A stretch of DNA of 60,879 nt, taken from the NCBI GenBank assembly GCA_026984045.1, contig JALSSV010000045.1, positions 1 to 60,879 of the forward strand, given 5' to 3'. The notes under the pieces were generated by a model. It had not been told where the DNA came from and did not search any database. It worked only from the letters and a program-made list of their open reading frames with translations. Made by a program: the position numbers and the translations under genes. Shown here piece after piece: positions 36,130-44,435 of the stretch; within the stretch, counting starts at the first letter, position 1; every line of letters starts with the position of its first letter. Source of the DNA: Chromatiales bacterium. Lineage in GTDB: Bacteria; Pseudomonadota; Gammaproteobacteria; UBA6429; Thiohalophilaceae.

Positions 36130-36677
36130 CAGAAGCGCACCCGCCAGCCGCGCGTGCCCTCGCCCCGCGCCAGCTTCTCGGCCCGCTCTTCGGCGTACAC
36201 CTCCTGCTGATACCGGTCACGGGCGCGCATCAGGATTTCCGGGTTGATCTCGCCGCCGCGCACGCCGAACTGGTAGCGCAGCATGTCGAGCTGACCCTTG
36301 TCGGCGCGGCCCTCGAGCGCCGCCTCGATGGCGTCCAGCATGCGCCTGGCAAAGCTGCGCCCGTCCAGGCCCGCGGTGATGGCCGCCGGGTCCGGCTCGA
36401 TGATCAGCCCGTGGGTGACGATGGTCTTCTTGCGCCCGTCCGGGTGCGACACATACCCGGCAATCTCGTACCGGCCCGGAGACCAGCTCGCCGTGTCCGT
36501 GGCTGCCACTGACACCACGTGGCCGTCCCCGTCGGCCACGGCCTGGATTGGGTAGCTGGCATTGGCGTTGTAAATCACGTAGCGCAGGCTCCATCCCGCG
36601 CTGGCCGGGTAGTCCGGCAGCGTTTCCCGCCACTCGAGGCTGTCTCCAGCCACAATCTTGCTCGGCTCGCTAGTCAT
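36129..36677 (-). CDS. phage protein downstream of terminase, unknown
   Basis: The 182-residue protein (ATG at 36677 overlapping the terminase stop) has an N-terminal beta-sandwich-like domain (W-R-E-T-L-P-D-Y-P-A-S-A-G-W-S-L-R-Y and S-P-G-R-Y-E-I-A-G-Y-V) and a helical C-terminus ending near E-V-Y-A-E-E-R-A-E-K. Genes of this type sit between terminase and portal in some GpA-type phages. Probably a head-completion or packaging accessory, but no function is known. Confidence 0.75.
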   Translation of the reverse strand: MTSEPSKIVAGDSLEWRETLPDYPASAGWSLRYVIYNANASYPIQAVADGDGHVVSVAATDTASWSPGRYEIAGYVSHPDGRKKTIVTHGLIIEPDPAAITAGLDGRSFARRMLDAIEAALEGRADKGQLDMLRYQFGVRGGEINPEILMRARDRYQQEVYAEERAEKLARGEGTRGWRVRF

Positions 36678-38667
36678 CGAATCCTCCCACGAAGCCGCCG
36701 CGCCGGGCCCGGCGCCGCGACGGCCTCCGTCTGCGTTGCTGGATGGGTTTTTCGGGCCGTGATTGTTGTTGGGGTTGCCCTGCGTCTTCGTCCGCCTGTA
36801 CGGCTTCTGAGGCCGTCTCAGGCGCTGCCGTGGCGAACATGTCCTGGATGCGCGGCTGCACCCGTTCCTCAATTTTCTTCCAGTCGTGCTCGCGCAGCTT
36901 GTCCACGCGGATGGAGGGATGGCAGGCCGCGGCCAGCGCATACACCGCGCAGTCGAGAAACTCGTTGCGCTGGTGCCGTTGCTTGACCCAGCGGCTGCGC
37001 TCGGTGTCGTAGCGCTCGGCGGTGAGCTGCATGAAGAACTCGTCCGGCAGGTCGCTGGCGAAATGGAAGCGCCGCTCGTCCGGCTCCAGGCCGGCGTCGG
37101 CTACCAGCTTGGCGAAGATGGCGCCCTTGGCCGTGTCGGTGCCCACGTGCCACAGATCCACGCCGGCGCGGTAAATCTGCCCGCGCACGTTCACGTCCTG
37201 CGGGCTGGGCCGCGACGGCAGGATAGGCCGCCCCTGGTAGCGCGAGCCCTTCATGGCCAGCACGCGCTTGTGCTTGCGCGTGCGGCAGTACTGGTAGGCC
37301 ATGTGCGTGTGGTGGCCGCCTGTGTCGATGCCGGTGGCCAGAATCGGCAGCTCCACGCCGTAGCGGTTCACGAAGCGCATCTCCACCACCTCGTCGAGCT
37401 TCGCCCACTCCTCCTCCAGGCCGGGCTGCCCGGGGATTTCCCAGGCGTCGATCACCCACACCCGACCGTTTCTGCCAAAACCCAGGATCTCGATGGCCCA
37501 GCGGTCGTCCTGCGTGTCGATGCCGCAGGTCAGGAACAGGCAGCCCTCGGGGATCTCGCGCGTCCGGTAGCCGCCGCGCCGATCGGCGATCTCGCGCCAG
37601 TCCAGCTTGCCGCGCTCGTCCCGGTAGGGCCGCGCCATGATGGTGTTGGTGTAGGTCTTGATCTTCTCCGGGTCGTCCCTGGATGCCTTGCGCATCTCGG
37701 CAATCTCGGCCCAGGTGTAACCGAGGCCGATCGGCGCGTAGTAGCTCGGCAGATGAAAGCCGGGCACGTCGCTGTCCGGGTTGCGCGCCACCCACCGGCC
37801 CGCGGCCAGCATCCCGGTCTTGTGGTGTTCCTCGAGGAACGCGCCGCAGTGTGGGCAGGCGAACATCCCGTCATCCGTCAGGCGCTCGTCTTCCAGCACG
37901 TGGTACTCGCCGCACTCCGGGCACGGCACCTCGTACTCGCGCTGGTCAGAGCGCTGCCACTCGTCCCAGATGGCCGACTCGCCCTCGATGGTCGGCGTGG
38001 AGGTCAGCAGAATCTTGCGCCGCGGAAACGTGCTGGTGCGCCGCTCGGCCAGGTCGATGGGATCGCCTTCCCCGTCCACGTCCTGCGGGTAGGCGTCGAT
38101 CTCGTCCATGAACAGAAACCGCACCGGCATCGAGCGCAGGCCTGCGGCGCTGTTGGCGCCGGTGATCACCATCACCCCGCCAGGGAACTGCTTCATGCTC
38201 GCCGTGTTGCCGCCGTCGCGGCTGCGCGCCGGCGCAATCAGCTCGCGCAGCGCGGGCGTGTGCTCGATCATCGGGTTCAGGCGCTGCTGCACCCAGCGCT
38301 TGCCCAGGTCCACGGTGGGCTGCACCACCATCATCGGCCCGGGCGTCTGGTGGATCACCGAGCCCACGAAGTTGTTGCCCGTCTCTGTCTTGCCGAGCTG
38401 GGTGCCGAAGATCATCACCACCCGCCGGCACGGATGCTGCGTCGAGAGCACCTGCATTGGCTCGCGCAGGTACGGCGTGCGCACCGTGCGCCAGCGGCCG
38501 GGCTCTGAACTCGCGTCACGCGGCAGAAAGCGGTGCTGGTCCGCCCATGCGTCGATGGGCACAGGGTCCGGCACACGCAGGCCGCGCGCGAAGGCCTCGG
38601 CGAAGACCGCCGCGCCATCGTCCATCGCGAACTCGTCGTCCACCACCGGCTGCAGTTGCGCGTTCAC
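36670..38667 (-). CDS. terminase large subunit (lambda GpA family)
   Basis: The 665-residue protein cuts and packages phage DNA. It has the GpA layout: P-x-P-I-D-A-W-A-D-Q-H-R near 38, a deviant Walker A G-T-Q-L-G-K-T-E near 90, M-D-E-I-D-A-Y-P (Walker B) near 190, zinc-finger pairs C-P-E-C-G and C-P-H-C-G near 250-280, and nuclease-domain aspartates (G-I-D-T-Q-D-D near 390, G-I-D-T-G-G near 450). Intact. A GpA-type enzyme predicts cos-type packaging. Confidence 0.96.
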   Translation of the reverse strand: MNAQLQPVVDDEFAMDDGAAVFAEAFARGLRVPDPVPIDAWADQHRFLPRDASSEPGRWRTVRTPYLREPMQVLSTQHPCRRVVMIFGTQLGKTETGNNFVGSVIHQTPGPMMVVQPTVDLGKRWVQQRLNPMIEHTPALRELIAPARSRDGGNTASMKQFPGGVMVITGANSAAGLRSMPVRFLFMDEIDAYPQDVDGEGDPIDLAERRTSTFPRRKILLTSTPTIEGESAIWDEWQRSDQREYEVPCPECGEYHVLEDERLTDDGMFACPHCGAFLEEHHKTGMLAAGRWVARNPDSDVPGFHLPSYYAPIGLGYTWAEIAEMRKASRDDPEKIKTYTNTIMARPYRDERGKLDWREIADRRGGYRTREIPEGCLFLTCGIDTQDDRWAIEILGFGRNGRVWVIDAWEIPGQPGLEEEWAKLDEVVEMRFVNRYGVELPILATGIDTGGHHTHMAYQYCRTRKHKRVLAMKGSRYQGRPILPSRPSPQDVNVRGQIYRAGVDLWHVGTDTAKGAIFAKLVADAGLEPDERRFHFASDLPDEFFMQLTAERYDTERSRWVKQRHQRNEFLDCAVYALAAACHPSIRVDKLREHDWKKIEERVQPRIQDMFATAAPETASEAVQADEDAGQPQQQSRPEKPIQQRRRRPSRRRARRGGFVGGFDD

Positions 38668-39158
38668 GCGAACAGCTCCTCCGCCTGTTTGGCCATGTCG
38701 TTCATCACTCCGCGCAGCTCGTCCGAAAGCAGCTCGTGCGCCTTCGCCGCGTCGCTCTCTGCGGCCAGCACGGACGCCAGGCGATCTGCCACCGCAATCA
38801 CCGCCTCCTGGGTCTGCCGCGCCAGCGTGAAGGCCGCACGCTCCACGCTCTTGCGCTCCAGAAGCTCCCCGGCCCGCTTGCGCGTCTCAAGCTCCTGCCG
38901 CGCGGCACGGGCCCGCATCTCGCGCGTCTTTGCCTCCAGGTATGCGTTGGCGTCGGCCGGCATGGCGGCCTCGCTGGTGCGGTCGCCGCCGCGCACCTCG
39001 TCCAGGAACGCATCCAGGTTTGCGTCCGAGGCGGCCACGTCCACCTTGCCGGCCTCGGTGAGCACCAGCAGGCCGCGGTGCTTGTACTCCGTGATCGTCT
39101 TGCGCGCCACGCCGCGATAGCGCGCGTACTCCGCCTGGTTCATCACCTTCGCGGTCAC
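38664..39158 (-). CDS. terminase small subunit (Nu1-like)
   Basis: The 164-residue protein starts with a winged HTH (Q-A-E-Y-A-R-Y-R-G-V-A-R-K-T-I-T-E-Y near 8-25) and continues as a long helix, typical of lambda Nu1-type DNA-recognition subunits. It overlaps TerL by 4 nt. Confidence 0.85.
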   Translation of the reverse strand: MTAKVMNQAEYARYRGVARKTITEYKHRGLLVLTEAGKVDVAASDANLDAFLDEVRGGDRTSEAAMPADANAYLEAKTREMRARAARQELETRKRAGELLERKSVERAAFTLARQTQEAVIAVADRLASVLAAESDAAKAHELLSDELRGVMNDMAKQAEELFA

Positions 39159-39583
39159 GATGCCTCCCGCACCTCACGCACGAACCGCACCGCGTTGCAG
39201 CCGTCCTGCACGCTCCGGCCGGTCACCCGATAGCCGCGGTACATCAGCGACTTCACGATGCGATCGTCAGGCCGCTCGTCCTCGGGCGTCACCAGCACCA
39301 GCCAGGAGTGCGAACGCGGGTCTTCCTCCTGCGCATCGCCACTGGCGGCGCGCCTGAGCTTCTCGCTGGCATGCGCCACCAGGACGAACTTCGACGGCAT
39401 GTCGCGTTTCTTCGCTTGCGACGGAATCTCGATGGCCAACCCCCTGCGCACCAGCGCCCGCATCGCGCACTCGATGTTCTCTGGCGTGAACCTCAGGCTG
39501 CGCGCCCGCTCGTGCAACTGCCTTGCCGTGACCGGCTCCCGGATCACGTGCATCGCCTCGAAAACCTGCTTCCTGACCCCCAT
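39155..39583 (-). CDS. winged-helix-like phage protein
   Basis: The 142-residue protein has an N-terminal HTH-like unit (T-A-R-Q-L-H-E-R-A and A-M-R-A-L-V-R-R-G-L-A) and a small C-terminal domain (Y-R-G-Y-R-V-T-G-R-S-V). It is the first gene of the late minus-strand operon, overlapping the small terminase gene. It might regulate late transcription. Family not recognised. Confidence 0.6.
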   Translation of the reverse strand: MGVRKQVFEAMHVIREPVTARQLHERARSLRFTPENIECAMRALVRRGLAIEIPSQAKKRDMPSKFVLVAHASEKLRRAASGDAQEEDPRSHSWLVLVTPEDERPDDRIVKSLMYRGYRVTGRSVQDGCNAVRFVREVREAS

Positions 39584-39691
39584 GCCTGTCCTAACCCCCT
39601 GTTACACAACGAAAAACGTCACACACTGGCAAAACCGCGCGGTGTCCAGACCCCCGGGTAAAACGCCTGGGAAGGACCCGCGCCATTACCC

Positions 39692-40393
39692 TCAGGCCTG
39701 GCCGCCACCTGCCGGGCAGCAGCCGAGCCGCGCCCGCATCTCGGCGATGGCCGCCCTGGCCGTGGCGCTGGCCCGTTGCCGCTCGACCGGCGTGACGGCC
39801 TTGCCGGTCCGGTCTTCCAGTCCGCCGCTGGCGTCTTCCGCCGGCCAGGTGTGCCGGCCTGCGGCGATGCGCCTGTACAGCGGCGCGAAGCGGCGCAGGC
39901 CTTCCCGCTCGGAAAGCTGCGACCAGCAGAACACGTCGCAGTCCGGATGGCGCGCGGCGGCCAGCACGGCCGGGTGCCGATACCGCTGGCGCAACGTGCC
40001 TGGCATGCCGATGGCACGGCAGATGATGCGCCAGGCCTCTGCGGCATCCGGAATGCCGGCGGCCTCACGGCAAAGCCTGGCGAACTCATGCGCCGATGGC
40101 GGCCAGTCGCTGTCCAGCGCTTCCAGGCCGAGCCTGATGGCATCTCCGTCTAGCCCAGCAAGAACTTGCGCCCACTCGTTCACGGCTTCGTCTTCGTTGC
40201 CGTCGATGAACGTCAGCCACTTGTGCCCATAGCGCAGACGGAACTTGTCGAACAACGCGGCCACCCAGTGTTTCGGCAGCTCAGGTTTCGTCGAGCCTCT
40301 CGGCGAAGCCGTTGCGTGCGATGTCTTCTGCGGCGATTGCCTTGAGCCTGTCCCTGACACGACTCGAGCGGCTGCTGTGCTGACGTGCTGCAT
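39692..40393 (-). CDS. replication protein P-like
   Basis: The 233-residue protein begins at an ATG with a strong GGGGGA ribosome site, overlapping the O gene's end by about 110 nt. The lambda P-like part runs from P-K-H-W-V-A-A-L-F-D-K-F near 51 through W-P-P-S-A-H-E-F near 120 to a C-terminal helix. P recruits the host DnaB helicase to O. The large overlap is unusual and the true start could be downstream. Confidence 0.75.
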   Translation of the reverse strand: MQHVSTAAARVVSGTGSRQSPQKTSHATASPRGSTKPELPKHWVAALFDKFRLRYGHKWLTFIDGNEDEAVNEWAQVLAGLDGDAIRLGLEALDSDWPPSAHEFARLCREAAGIPDAAEAWRIICRAIGMPGTLRQRYRHPAVLAAARHPDCDVFCWSQLSEREGLRRFAPLYRRIAAGRHTWPAEDASGGLEDRTGKAVTPVERQRASATARAAIAEMRARLGCCPAGGGQA

Positions 40394-41204
40394 GACGTGT
40401 TCCCCCTTGCGTCTTGCGATAGGCCCGCTCGTTGGCGAGCCACTTGCGAAACTCTGCATCCCAGTTTTCCCGCAACGTGCCGCGCGCCTGGTGATGCGCC
40501 ACGAAGGCCAGCACGCATTCGTGCGGGTCTGGAAACCGGTGAGCCCGTGCGTATTCCACGTGCTGCTCTGTGACAGCGAAATCGTCTGGCATCGGCGTTC
40601 TTTCGCGTGTGAGCGAATCAACGCGCGCGCGCGATCTAAGCCGTTCGTTACCCTCGCTGGTAGTAGAATCCGTATATTCCCGGATCCCCGGAGGTATGCC
40701 CTTCCTCCCATGCCCCTCACATGCCCTTCCTGCCTGTGGATAACACTGTTCAGGCCGCATGAATACGACGTTTCCGCCATGCCCCTCACATGCCCCTGCT
40801 TTCATGCCCTTCCTATGCCCTTCCTCATTCGGACGGACTTCTCCTGAATGGCCTGAATCTTCCAAAAATTTTGGGTCTACAGAGGCTTTTGGCAGGCGAA
40901 TAATCATGTCCTCGAAGCGCGCACTCCTGACGAACTCGACCAGGCCGGCAGACTCAAGCTGTTTCAATGCAATGCGCAGCTTCTTCTTCGTTATGTAGGC
41001 TTCGTCATCGCGCTTCGTGCTGCCGTTCTTTCGCTCGACCGTAAGAACTTCACGCATCATCTGGTACGAGATTTTTCTTCGTTCGCCGACGAGGCCTGTG
41101 CGGTAATCCATGCATCTTCGCAGCCCACGCAAGTACAACAGTTGCGCGAAGTGCGGCAGACCCTGTAGGGCCTCGTCTTCCCCTTCGTTCCATTGCGTGT
41201 TCAT
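40281..41204 (-). CDS. replication initiator O-like protein
   Basis: The 307-residue protein has an N-terminal winged helix domain (L-P-H-F-A-Q-L-L-Y-L-R-G-L-R near 15, T-K-K-K-L-R-I-A-L-K-Q-L-E-S-A-G-L near 72) and a C-terminal DnaT-like domain (M-P-D-D-F-A-V-T-E near 204, W-D-A-E-F-R-K-W-L near 250). Between them the coding DNA holds iterons and a DnaA box, as in lambda O. Confidence 0.88.
   Translation of the reverse strand: MNTQWNEGEDEALQGLPHFAQLLYLRGLRRCMDYRTGLVGERRKISYQMMREVLTVERKNGSTKRDDEAYITKKKLRIALKQLESAGLVEFVRSARFEDMIIRLPKASVDPKFLEDSGHSGEVRPNEEGHRKGMKAGACEGHGGNVVFMRPEQCYPQAGRACEGHGRKGIPPGIREYTDSTTSEGNERLRSRARVDSLTRERTPMPDDFAVTEQHVEYARAHRFPDPHECVLAFVAHHQARGTLRENWDAEFRKWLANERAYRKTQGGTRHAARQHSSRSSRVRDRLKAIAAEDIARNGFAERLDET
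40696..40825. other. phage replication origin: iterons and DnaA box
   Basis: Seven copies of ATGCCC(T/C)T-type iterons start at 40696, 40710, 40721, 40779, 40790, 40804 and 40815, several exactly 11 bp apart. They include four copies of ATGCCCTTCCT. A perfect DnaA box TGTGGATAA is at 40735-40743, and A+T-rich DNA lies at about 40860-40873. The array is inside the O gene, as in lambdoid origins. Confidence 0.85.
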
Positions 41205-41340
41205 GTTTCGCGCTCCGGTTTCATTTGACCTTGCACCGACTTCCGATTGTGATAAACATAAGTGAACAAGGTTGGGCAGGCGGTGCACCACCACCGCCTG
41301 CCCCATCCAGCCCCATTCCACTTGCTTTTCGGAGGAAAAA

Positions 41341-41835
41341 ATGGAGCCGAATCTCGAAAACTATGTGCGCATGATTCCGCGCACGGTTTGGAATATGGTG
41401 GGTGAAATGCCGTTCATTCTCTTCATTCTGGCTCTTCCGTTCGCCTGGTGGTACACGGGCAGCTTTTACGAGGCGATTCCCTATGCGATGTTCGCTGTCG
41501 TTCCCGGCCTTGCATACACGCTGTGGAATCTTTTTCCGGAGCATATTTGCTGCGGCGTACGATGGGACAGGCGAGGCAAGCCGCGCTGCCCTTTTTGCAA
41601 GACTCGGCTTGTTGCGGCGCCGACAGCTGTCGTCAAGACAAGCATCGAGGAACACCCTACCAAAACAAACTGGGTGACCGGCGCGCCGAGCAAAGTCGTG
41701 AAAAAGGAACGCCATTACAAAATCACCACGCTCAAATGCCCAGGGTGCAAGATGGTGCACCAGCTGCATGACGAAAAAGGCAGGCCTGTTGAGCTGGCCG
41801 ACGCAAAGCGCCTGGCCGCCGAAACGCGGCTGTAG
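41341..41835 (+). CDS. membrane protein with zinc ribbon
   Basis: The 164-residue protein has a GGAGG ribosome site before the ATG at 41341. Two membrane segments (about residues 22-42 and 47-68) are followed by a cytoplasmic zinc-ribbon-like domain with C-P-F-C and C-P-G-C pairs. It is divergent from the replication genes and convergent with CII. Function unknown; possibly a superinfection-exclusion or host-interaction factor. Confidence 0.75.
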   Translation: MEPNLENYVRMIPRTVWNMVGEMPFILFILALPFAWWYTGSFYEAIPYAMFAVVPGLAYTLWNLFPEHICCGVRWDRRGKPRCPFCKTRLVAAPTAVVKTSIEEHPTKTNWVTGAPSKVVKKERHYKITTLKCPGCKMVHQLHDEKGRPVELADAKRLAAETRL

Positions 41836-41841
41836 CCAGTC

Positions 41842-42291
41842 TCAGCAAATCTCATTCCTCTTCACCTCTTCGCGCAGCGTGTTTTCCAGTACCGCCAGGG
41901 CATGGCGGGCTTCCCGGATCTCGCGCATGATGCGCATGTGCTCCTTGGCGTCGATGACACCGTCCGTCAGCGCCTCTTCAACCGCTTTTGACACGTCGCC
42001 GGTTTCGCTGGCGGTGTGAATTACGGCCAGGGCCGCGCTGCTGTTGCGCTCGTGCGTGGATGTGACCACGCGCGCGCCGAACATGCCGGCCAGGGCCTCC
42101 AGTGGCGAAAGATCGCCCGTGTCATCAATGATGGCCACCAGCTCGCCGACGTGTGGCATGTGCATCTCGTCGGCCGGGTTCAGCTTGTTGATGAGGGTCT
42201 GCTCGCGCTTGCCAAGGCGGCGCGCCAGGCCGCAGATCCCGCCTCTGGCCGCCTTGGCGCTCTGGTGCAGCGCCATCAGAAACTCGTCCAT
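41842..42291 (-). CDS. CII-like phage regulatory protein (CP76 family)
   Basis: The 149-residue protein (ATG at 42291) has the phage regulatory CII family pattern: A-L-H-Q-S-A-K-A-A-R-G-G-I near residue 6, L-A-R-R-L-G-K-R-E-Q-T-L-I-N-K-L-N-P near 23-40 (HTH), and H-M-P-H-V-G-E-L near 45. It is second in the transcript from the Cro promoter, a place suited to lysogeny control. Confidence 0.85.
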   Translation of the reverse strand: MDEFLMALHQSAKAARGGICGLARRLGKREQTLINKLNPADEMHMPHVGELVAIIDDTGDLSPLEALAGMFGARVVTSTHERNSSAALAVIHTASETGDVSKAVEEALTDGVIDAKEHMRIMREIREARHALAVLENTLREEVKRNEIC

Positions 42292-42373
42292 CGACTCCCT
42301 CCCGTGTTCGCGGCGCAGGAAAAACCCTGCGCATGTTGTGCATATTTGCAAGAATTCATGACGAAAACGCAGC

Positions 42374-42625
42374 TCATGCCGCCTCCTCACGCTCGCGCAG
42401 GCAGGCAGGACACTGGCACCAGGCCTCTTTTGGATAGAGGTCAGGGCGCAGGTCATGGCGGCTGACCTGGTAATCGGTGGCGGCTTCGATAGCGAGGACG
42501 CGCTCTGCAGGTATTGGTTTATCGCTATGTTTCCATTCATGTATTGCCTGACGCGACACTCCGGCATATTTGGCAAGTAGCGCTCCAGAGCCAATCATCT
42601 CTACTATCTGCTTACGAGTAATCAT
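42374..42625 (-). CDS. Cro-like repressor (YdaS type)
   Basis: The 83-residue protein has an HTH A-L-L-A-K-Y-A-G-V-S-R-Q-A-I-H-E-W-K near 13-30 and a C-terminal C-Q-C-P-A-C pair. It is divergent from CI across a 73-nt operator region, and followed by CII, which together form a lambda-like switch. Confidence 0.85.
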   Translation of the reverse strand: MITRKQIVEMIGSGALLAKYAGVSRQAIHEWKHSDKPIPAERVLAIEAATDYQVSRHDLRPDLYPKEAWCQCPACLREREEAA

Positions 42626-42632
42626 ACACCAA

Positions 42633-42648
42633 ATGATAGGCATACCAT
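42633..42648. promoter_or_regulatory. CI/Cro operator candidate 1
   Basis: The 16-bp partly symmetric site ATGATAGGCATACCAT (12 of 16 positions symmetric) is in the divergent cro-cI region, just upstream of cro. It shares the half-site ATGATAGG with candidate 2. Confidence 0.5.
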
Positions 42649-42690
42649 ACACTCCACGTCAAGCTTCCTTTCCTCCTGTCAATGTAACTT

Positions 42691-42714
42691 CACCTATCAT
42701 GGCTAGCATAGGTG
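42691..42714. promoter_or_regulatory. CI/Cro operator candidate 2
   Basis: Perfect 7-bp arms CACCTAT (42691-42697) and ATAGGTG (42708-42714) flank 10 bp that include the CI start codon. CCTATCAT at 42693-42700 is the same half-site as in candidate 1. Confidence 0.55.
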
Positions 42715-43169
42715 ACAGAATTAGAGAGGCGAGAATTCGTGCGGGATTCTCTATAGCTGAATTGGCCAGACGTGTTGGTGTCTCAAGAGCATCTGCTCAG
42801 CAGTGGGAATCAGGCGCTTCAAAAGGGTTAAAACCTGAAAATTTGATACGCGTTGCGGATGCGCTTGGCGTTCAACCGAAATGGCTTGCGTTAGGAAAAG
42901 GGCCGATGTCCTTAGATAACGTATCAGACAGAAACATCCAAGCTAGCGTAGGGCTCGCGAGAGCGGGAGAACCAATTTCTATTTCGCTGACAGAGTATTT
43001 AGAAAATCTTCGCCAGCGCGTTCACACGGCGCCGGAGAGCATTCGCCACGATGCGAGCCAGCTCATCATGAAATACCTTGAGAGCGACGACGAGGGTTCG
43101 TCCTCACGCCTGCTGCACGCCATCGAGGCGCTGTTGAACGAGGAAGAAAGCGCCAACGGGCCTGGTTGA
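42699..43169 (+). CDS. CI-like repressor (HTH only)
   Basis: The 156-residue protein carries an HTH-XRE domain (residues 3-62: I-A-E-L-A-R-R-V-G-V-S-R-A-S-A-Q-Q-W-E) and a C-terminal dimerisation region. It lacks the S24 self-cleavage peptidase, so induction probably depends on an antirepressor rather than direct RecA-stimulated cleavage. Antirepressor-like genes exist at 33.9 and 45.2 kb. Divergent from cro. Confidence 0.9.
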   Translation: MASIGDRIREARIRAGFSIAELARRVGVSRASAQQWESGASKGLKPENLIRVADALGVQPKWLALGKGPMSLDNVSDRNIQASVGLARAGEPISISLTEYLENLRQRVHTAPESIRHDASQLIMKYLESDDEGSSSRLLHAIEALLNEEESANGPG

Positions 43170-43178
43170 CGCCATGGT

Positions 43179-43192
43179 GTTTCCCGGGAAAC
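43179..43192. promoter_or_regulatory. ParB/Noc-like palindrome, site 6
   Basis: Perfect GTTTCCCGGGAAAC, intergenic, 10 nt after the CI stop and directly before the terminator. Confidence 0.7.
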
Positions 43193-43221
43193 AAAAAACC
43201 CCGCACAAGGCGGGGTTTTTG
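43193..43221. terminator. bidirectional terminator between cI and cargo genes
   Basis: AACCCCGC (43197-43204) and GCGGGGTT (43210-43217) pair across a 5-nt loop, with an A run on the left and a T run on the right, so it can serve both converging transcripts. Confidence 0.85.
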
Positions 43222-43240
43222 TTGATTGTTGGTGTTCGTA

Positions 43241-43396
43241 TTACGCCGCTTTTTCCAGTTCAGAATCGGCATATCGATCCGTATTCCAGGTGAACCACCC
43301 GGTATTTCGCAGCTCGGCATGGCTCATTTTCTCGAGTTCGTGTTCAATCGCGGTCCTGATGAATGCGAAAAACTCGCTATCAGTCTTGATTTCCAT
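43241..43396 (-). CDS. small acidic cargo protein
   Basis: This 51-residue protein starts immediately after the stop of the 43397-43960 gene, with that gene's 3' end supplying a GGAGG ribosome site. It is acidic, with aromatic residues (E-F-F-A-F-I-R-T-A-I-E and N-T-G-W-F-T-W-N-T-D-R-Y). The pair is transcribed toward cI and probably forms a lysogen-expressed cargo operon. No family is recognised. Confidence 0.6.
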   Translation of the reverse strand: MEIKTDSEFFAFIRTAIEHELEKMSHAELRNTGWFTWNTDRYADSELEKAA

Positions 43397-43960
43397 TTAG
43401 TTTCCTCCAGAGGATTCAATAACCAGCCATTTATATTGACGATAAACTTGGTACTCGCCCCAGTCGCCAGCCGTCGCGACGAGCGAATCGAACATGTTGA
43501 GCAATTCCGGCGAACGGCCGTAGATTTTGAATTTCCGCACCCCATTCTGGTATGCGAGATTCATCGCCGAAACGATCGCGAAACCAATGATATGAATGGC
43601 TCCACCGATGGTATTCGAATCGACTTCTTCTTCGAGCTGAAAAAGCAAAATCGGCTGTAAATTGAAATCCAGCAACTTCAATGACGGATCCTTTGATTTA
43701 TGCGCATCCGTCATGTCAACGACGGCCACCGGTATATCATGGCCGCCAGAACCATCCTTGGTTGTTACAACATATAGACGCCAGTCACCGTTTTCGGTTC
43801 CTGGGTCGGCATAACCTTTCCACCAACTAAGTTGGCGCTCCAGCATCGGCCAGAAGACATCGGCCTTCTCCGCTGGCATGCTTTCGATCTGCTCTGTCCA
43901 TGTTTCTTCTATGCGCTTCAGCAGACGCGCATCTAACTCGTGAAACTCTAAATCATCCAC
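43397..43960 (-). CDS. prophage cargo protein, GNAT-like candidate
   Basis: The preferred GTG start at 43960 follows a GAAGGA site and gives 187 residues; a longer frame reaches 44113. The protein has a helical N-terminus with several Trp, a beta strand W-R-L-Y-V-V-T, and a region I-H-I-I-G-F-A-I-V-S-A-M-N-L-A-Y-Q-N-G-V followed by K-F-K-I-Y-G-R. It vaguely recalls an acetyltransferase fold. It is less G+C-rich than its neighbours and sits in the spot behind cI where lysogenic-conversion or anti-phage genes are often found. Function not known. Confidence 0.65.
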   Translation of the reverse strand: MDDLEFHELDARLLKRIEETWTEQIESMPAEKADVFWPMLERQLSWWKGYADPGTENGDWRLYVVTTKDGSGGHDIPVAVVDMTDAHKSKDPSLKLLDFNLQPILLFQLEEEVDSNTIGGAIHIIGFAIVSAMNLAYQNGVRKFKIYGRSPELLNMFDSLVATAGDWGEYQVYRQYKWLVIESSGGN

Positions 43961-44190
43961 TCGCGTCGTTCCTTCTCCGTTTTCGGATTCACGATATTTA
44001 GCGGCGCGCCGTGGACCGATCTTGAGTCTTCCGGGAAATCCTGATCGCCATCCTTTGCCACAAAAATAGTAAGCCAACAATGACCGATGTATATACGCAT
44101 TGTATATACACAATCATAGCCACGCAAAGCGAATTTCCCACTAAACCCTCCCCGCCAAGAACGCAATTCCACTTGAGATGTATTGCTTAC

Positions 44191-44219
44191 TTGACGGAAG
44201 ATGTACGGTATGCTTTACT
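44191..44219 (+). promoter_or_regulatory. promoter candidate for the plus-strand operon
   Basis: TTGACG (44191-44196) and TTTACT (44214-44219) are spaced by 17 nt, 34 nt before the first gene of the 44.25-48.4 kb operon. The -10 is weak. Confidence 0.45.
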
Positions 44220-44252
44220 CTGTAGCGCAATCCAACTACCAAGGAGGTCGCC

Positions 44253-44432
44253 ATGCACGCCACCGATGCAAACCCGCTGCGCAACTACGTGATCCGCCAG
44301 CACCGCGACTACGCCCAGACAGCCCTGAACGACGCGCGCTACGCCCGCTGGGTGGCGCGCCGCGAGGCCTGGCTGCGGGCCCGGGCCGAGGGCCTGAGCC
44401 TGCGTTTTCCCCTTGAGCTGGTCGAGGCCTGA
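44253..44432 (+). CDS. small Arg-rich phage protein
   Basis: The 59-residue protein is preceded by an ideal AAGGAGG. It is helical and rich in Arg and aromatic residues (Y-V-I-R-Q-H-R-D-Y, R-Y-A-R-W-V-A-R-R-E-A-W). First gene of the plus-strand operon. Function unknown; may be an early host-takeover peptide. Confidence 0.7.
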   Translation: MHATDANPLRNYVIRQHRDYAQTALNDARYARWVARREAWLRARAEGLSLRFPLELVEA

Positions 44433-44435
44433 GCA

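Noticed and set aside
44023..44036. Possible eighth palindrome site (TTCCGGGAAAT region)
   Set aside because: Only 11 of 14 positions match and the core symmetry is broken.
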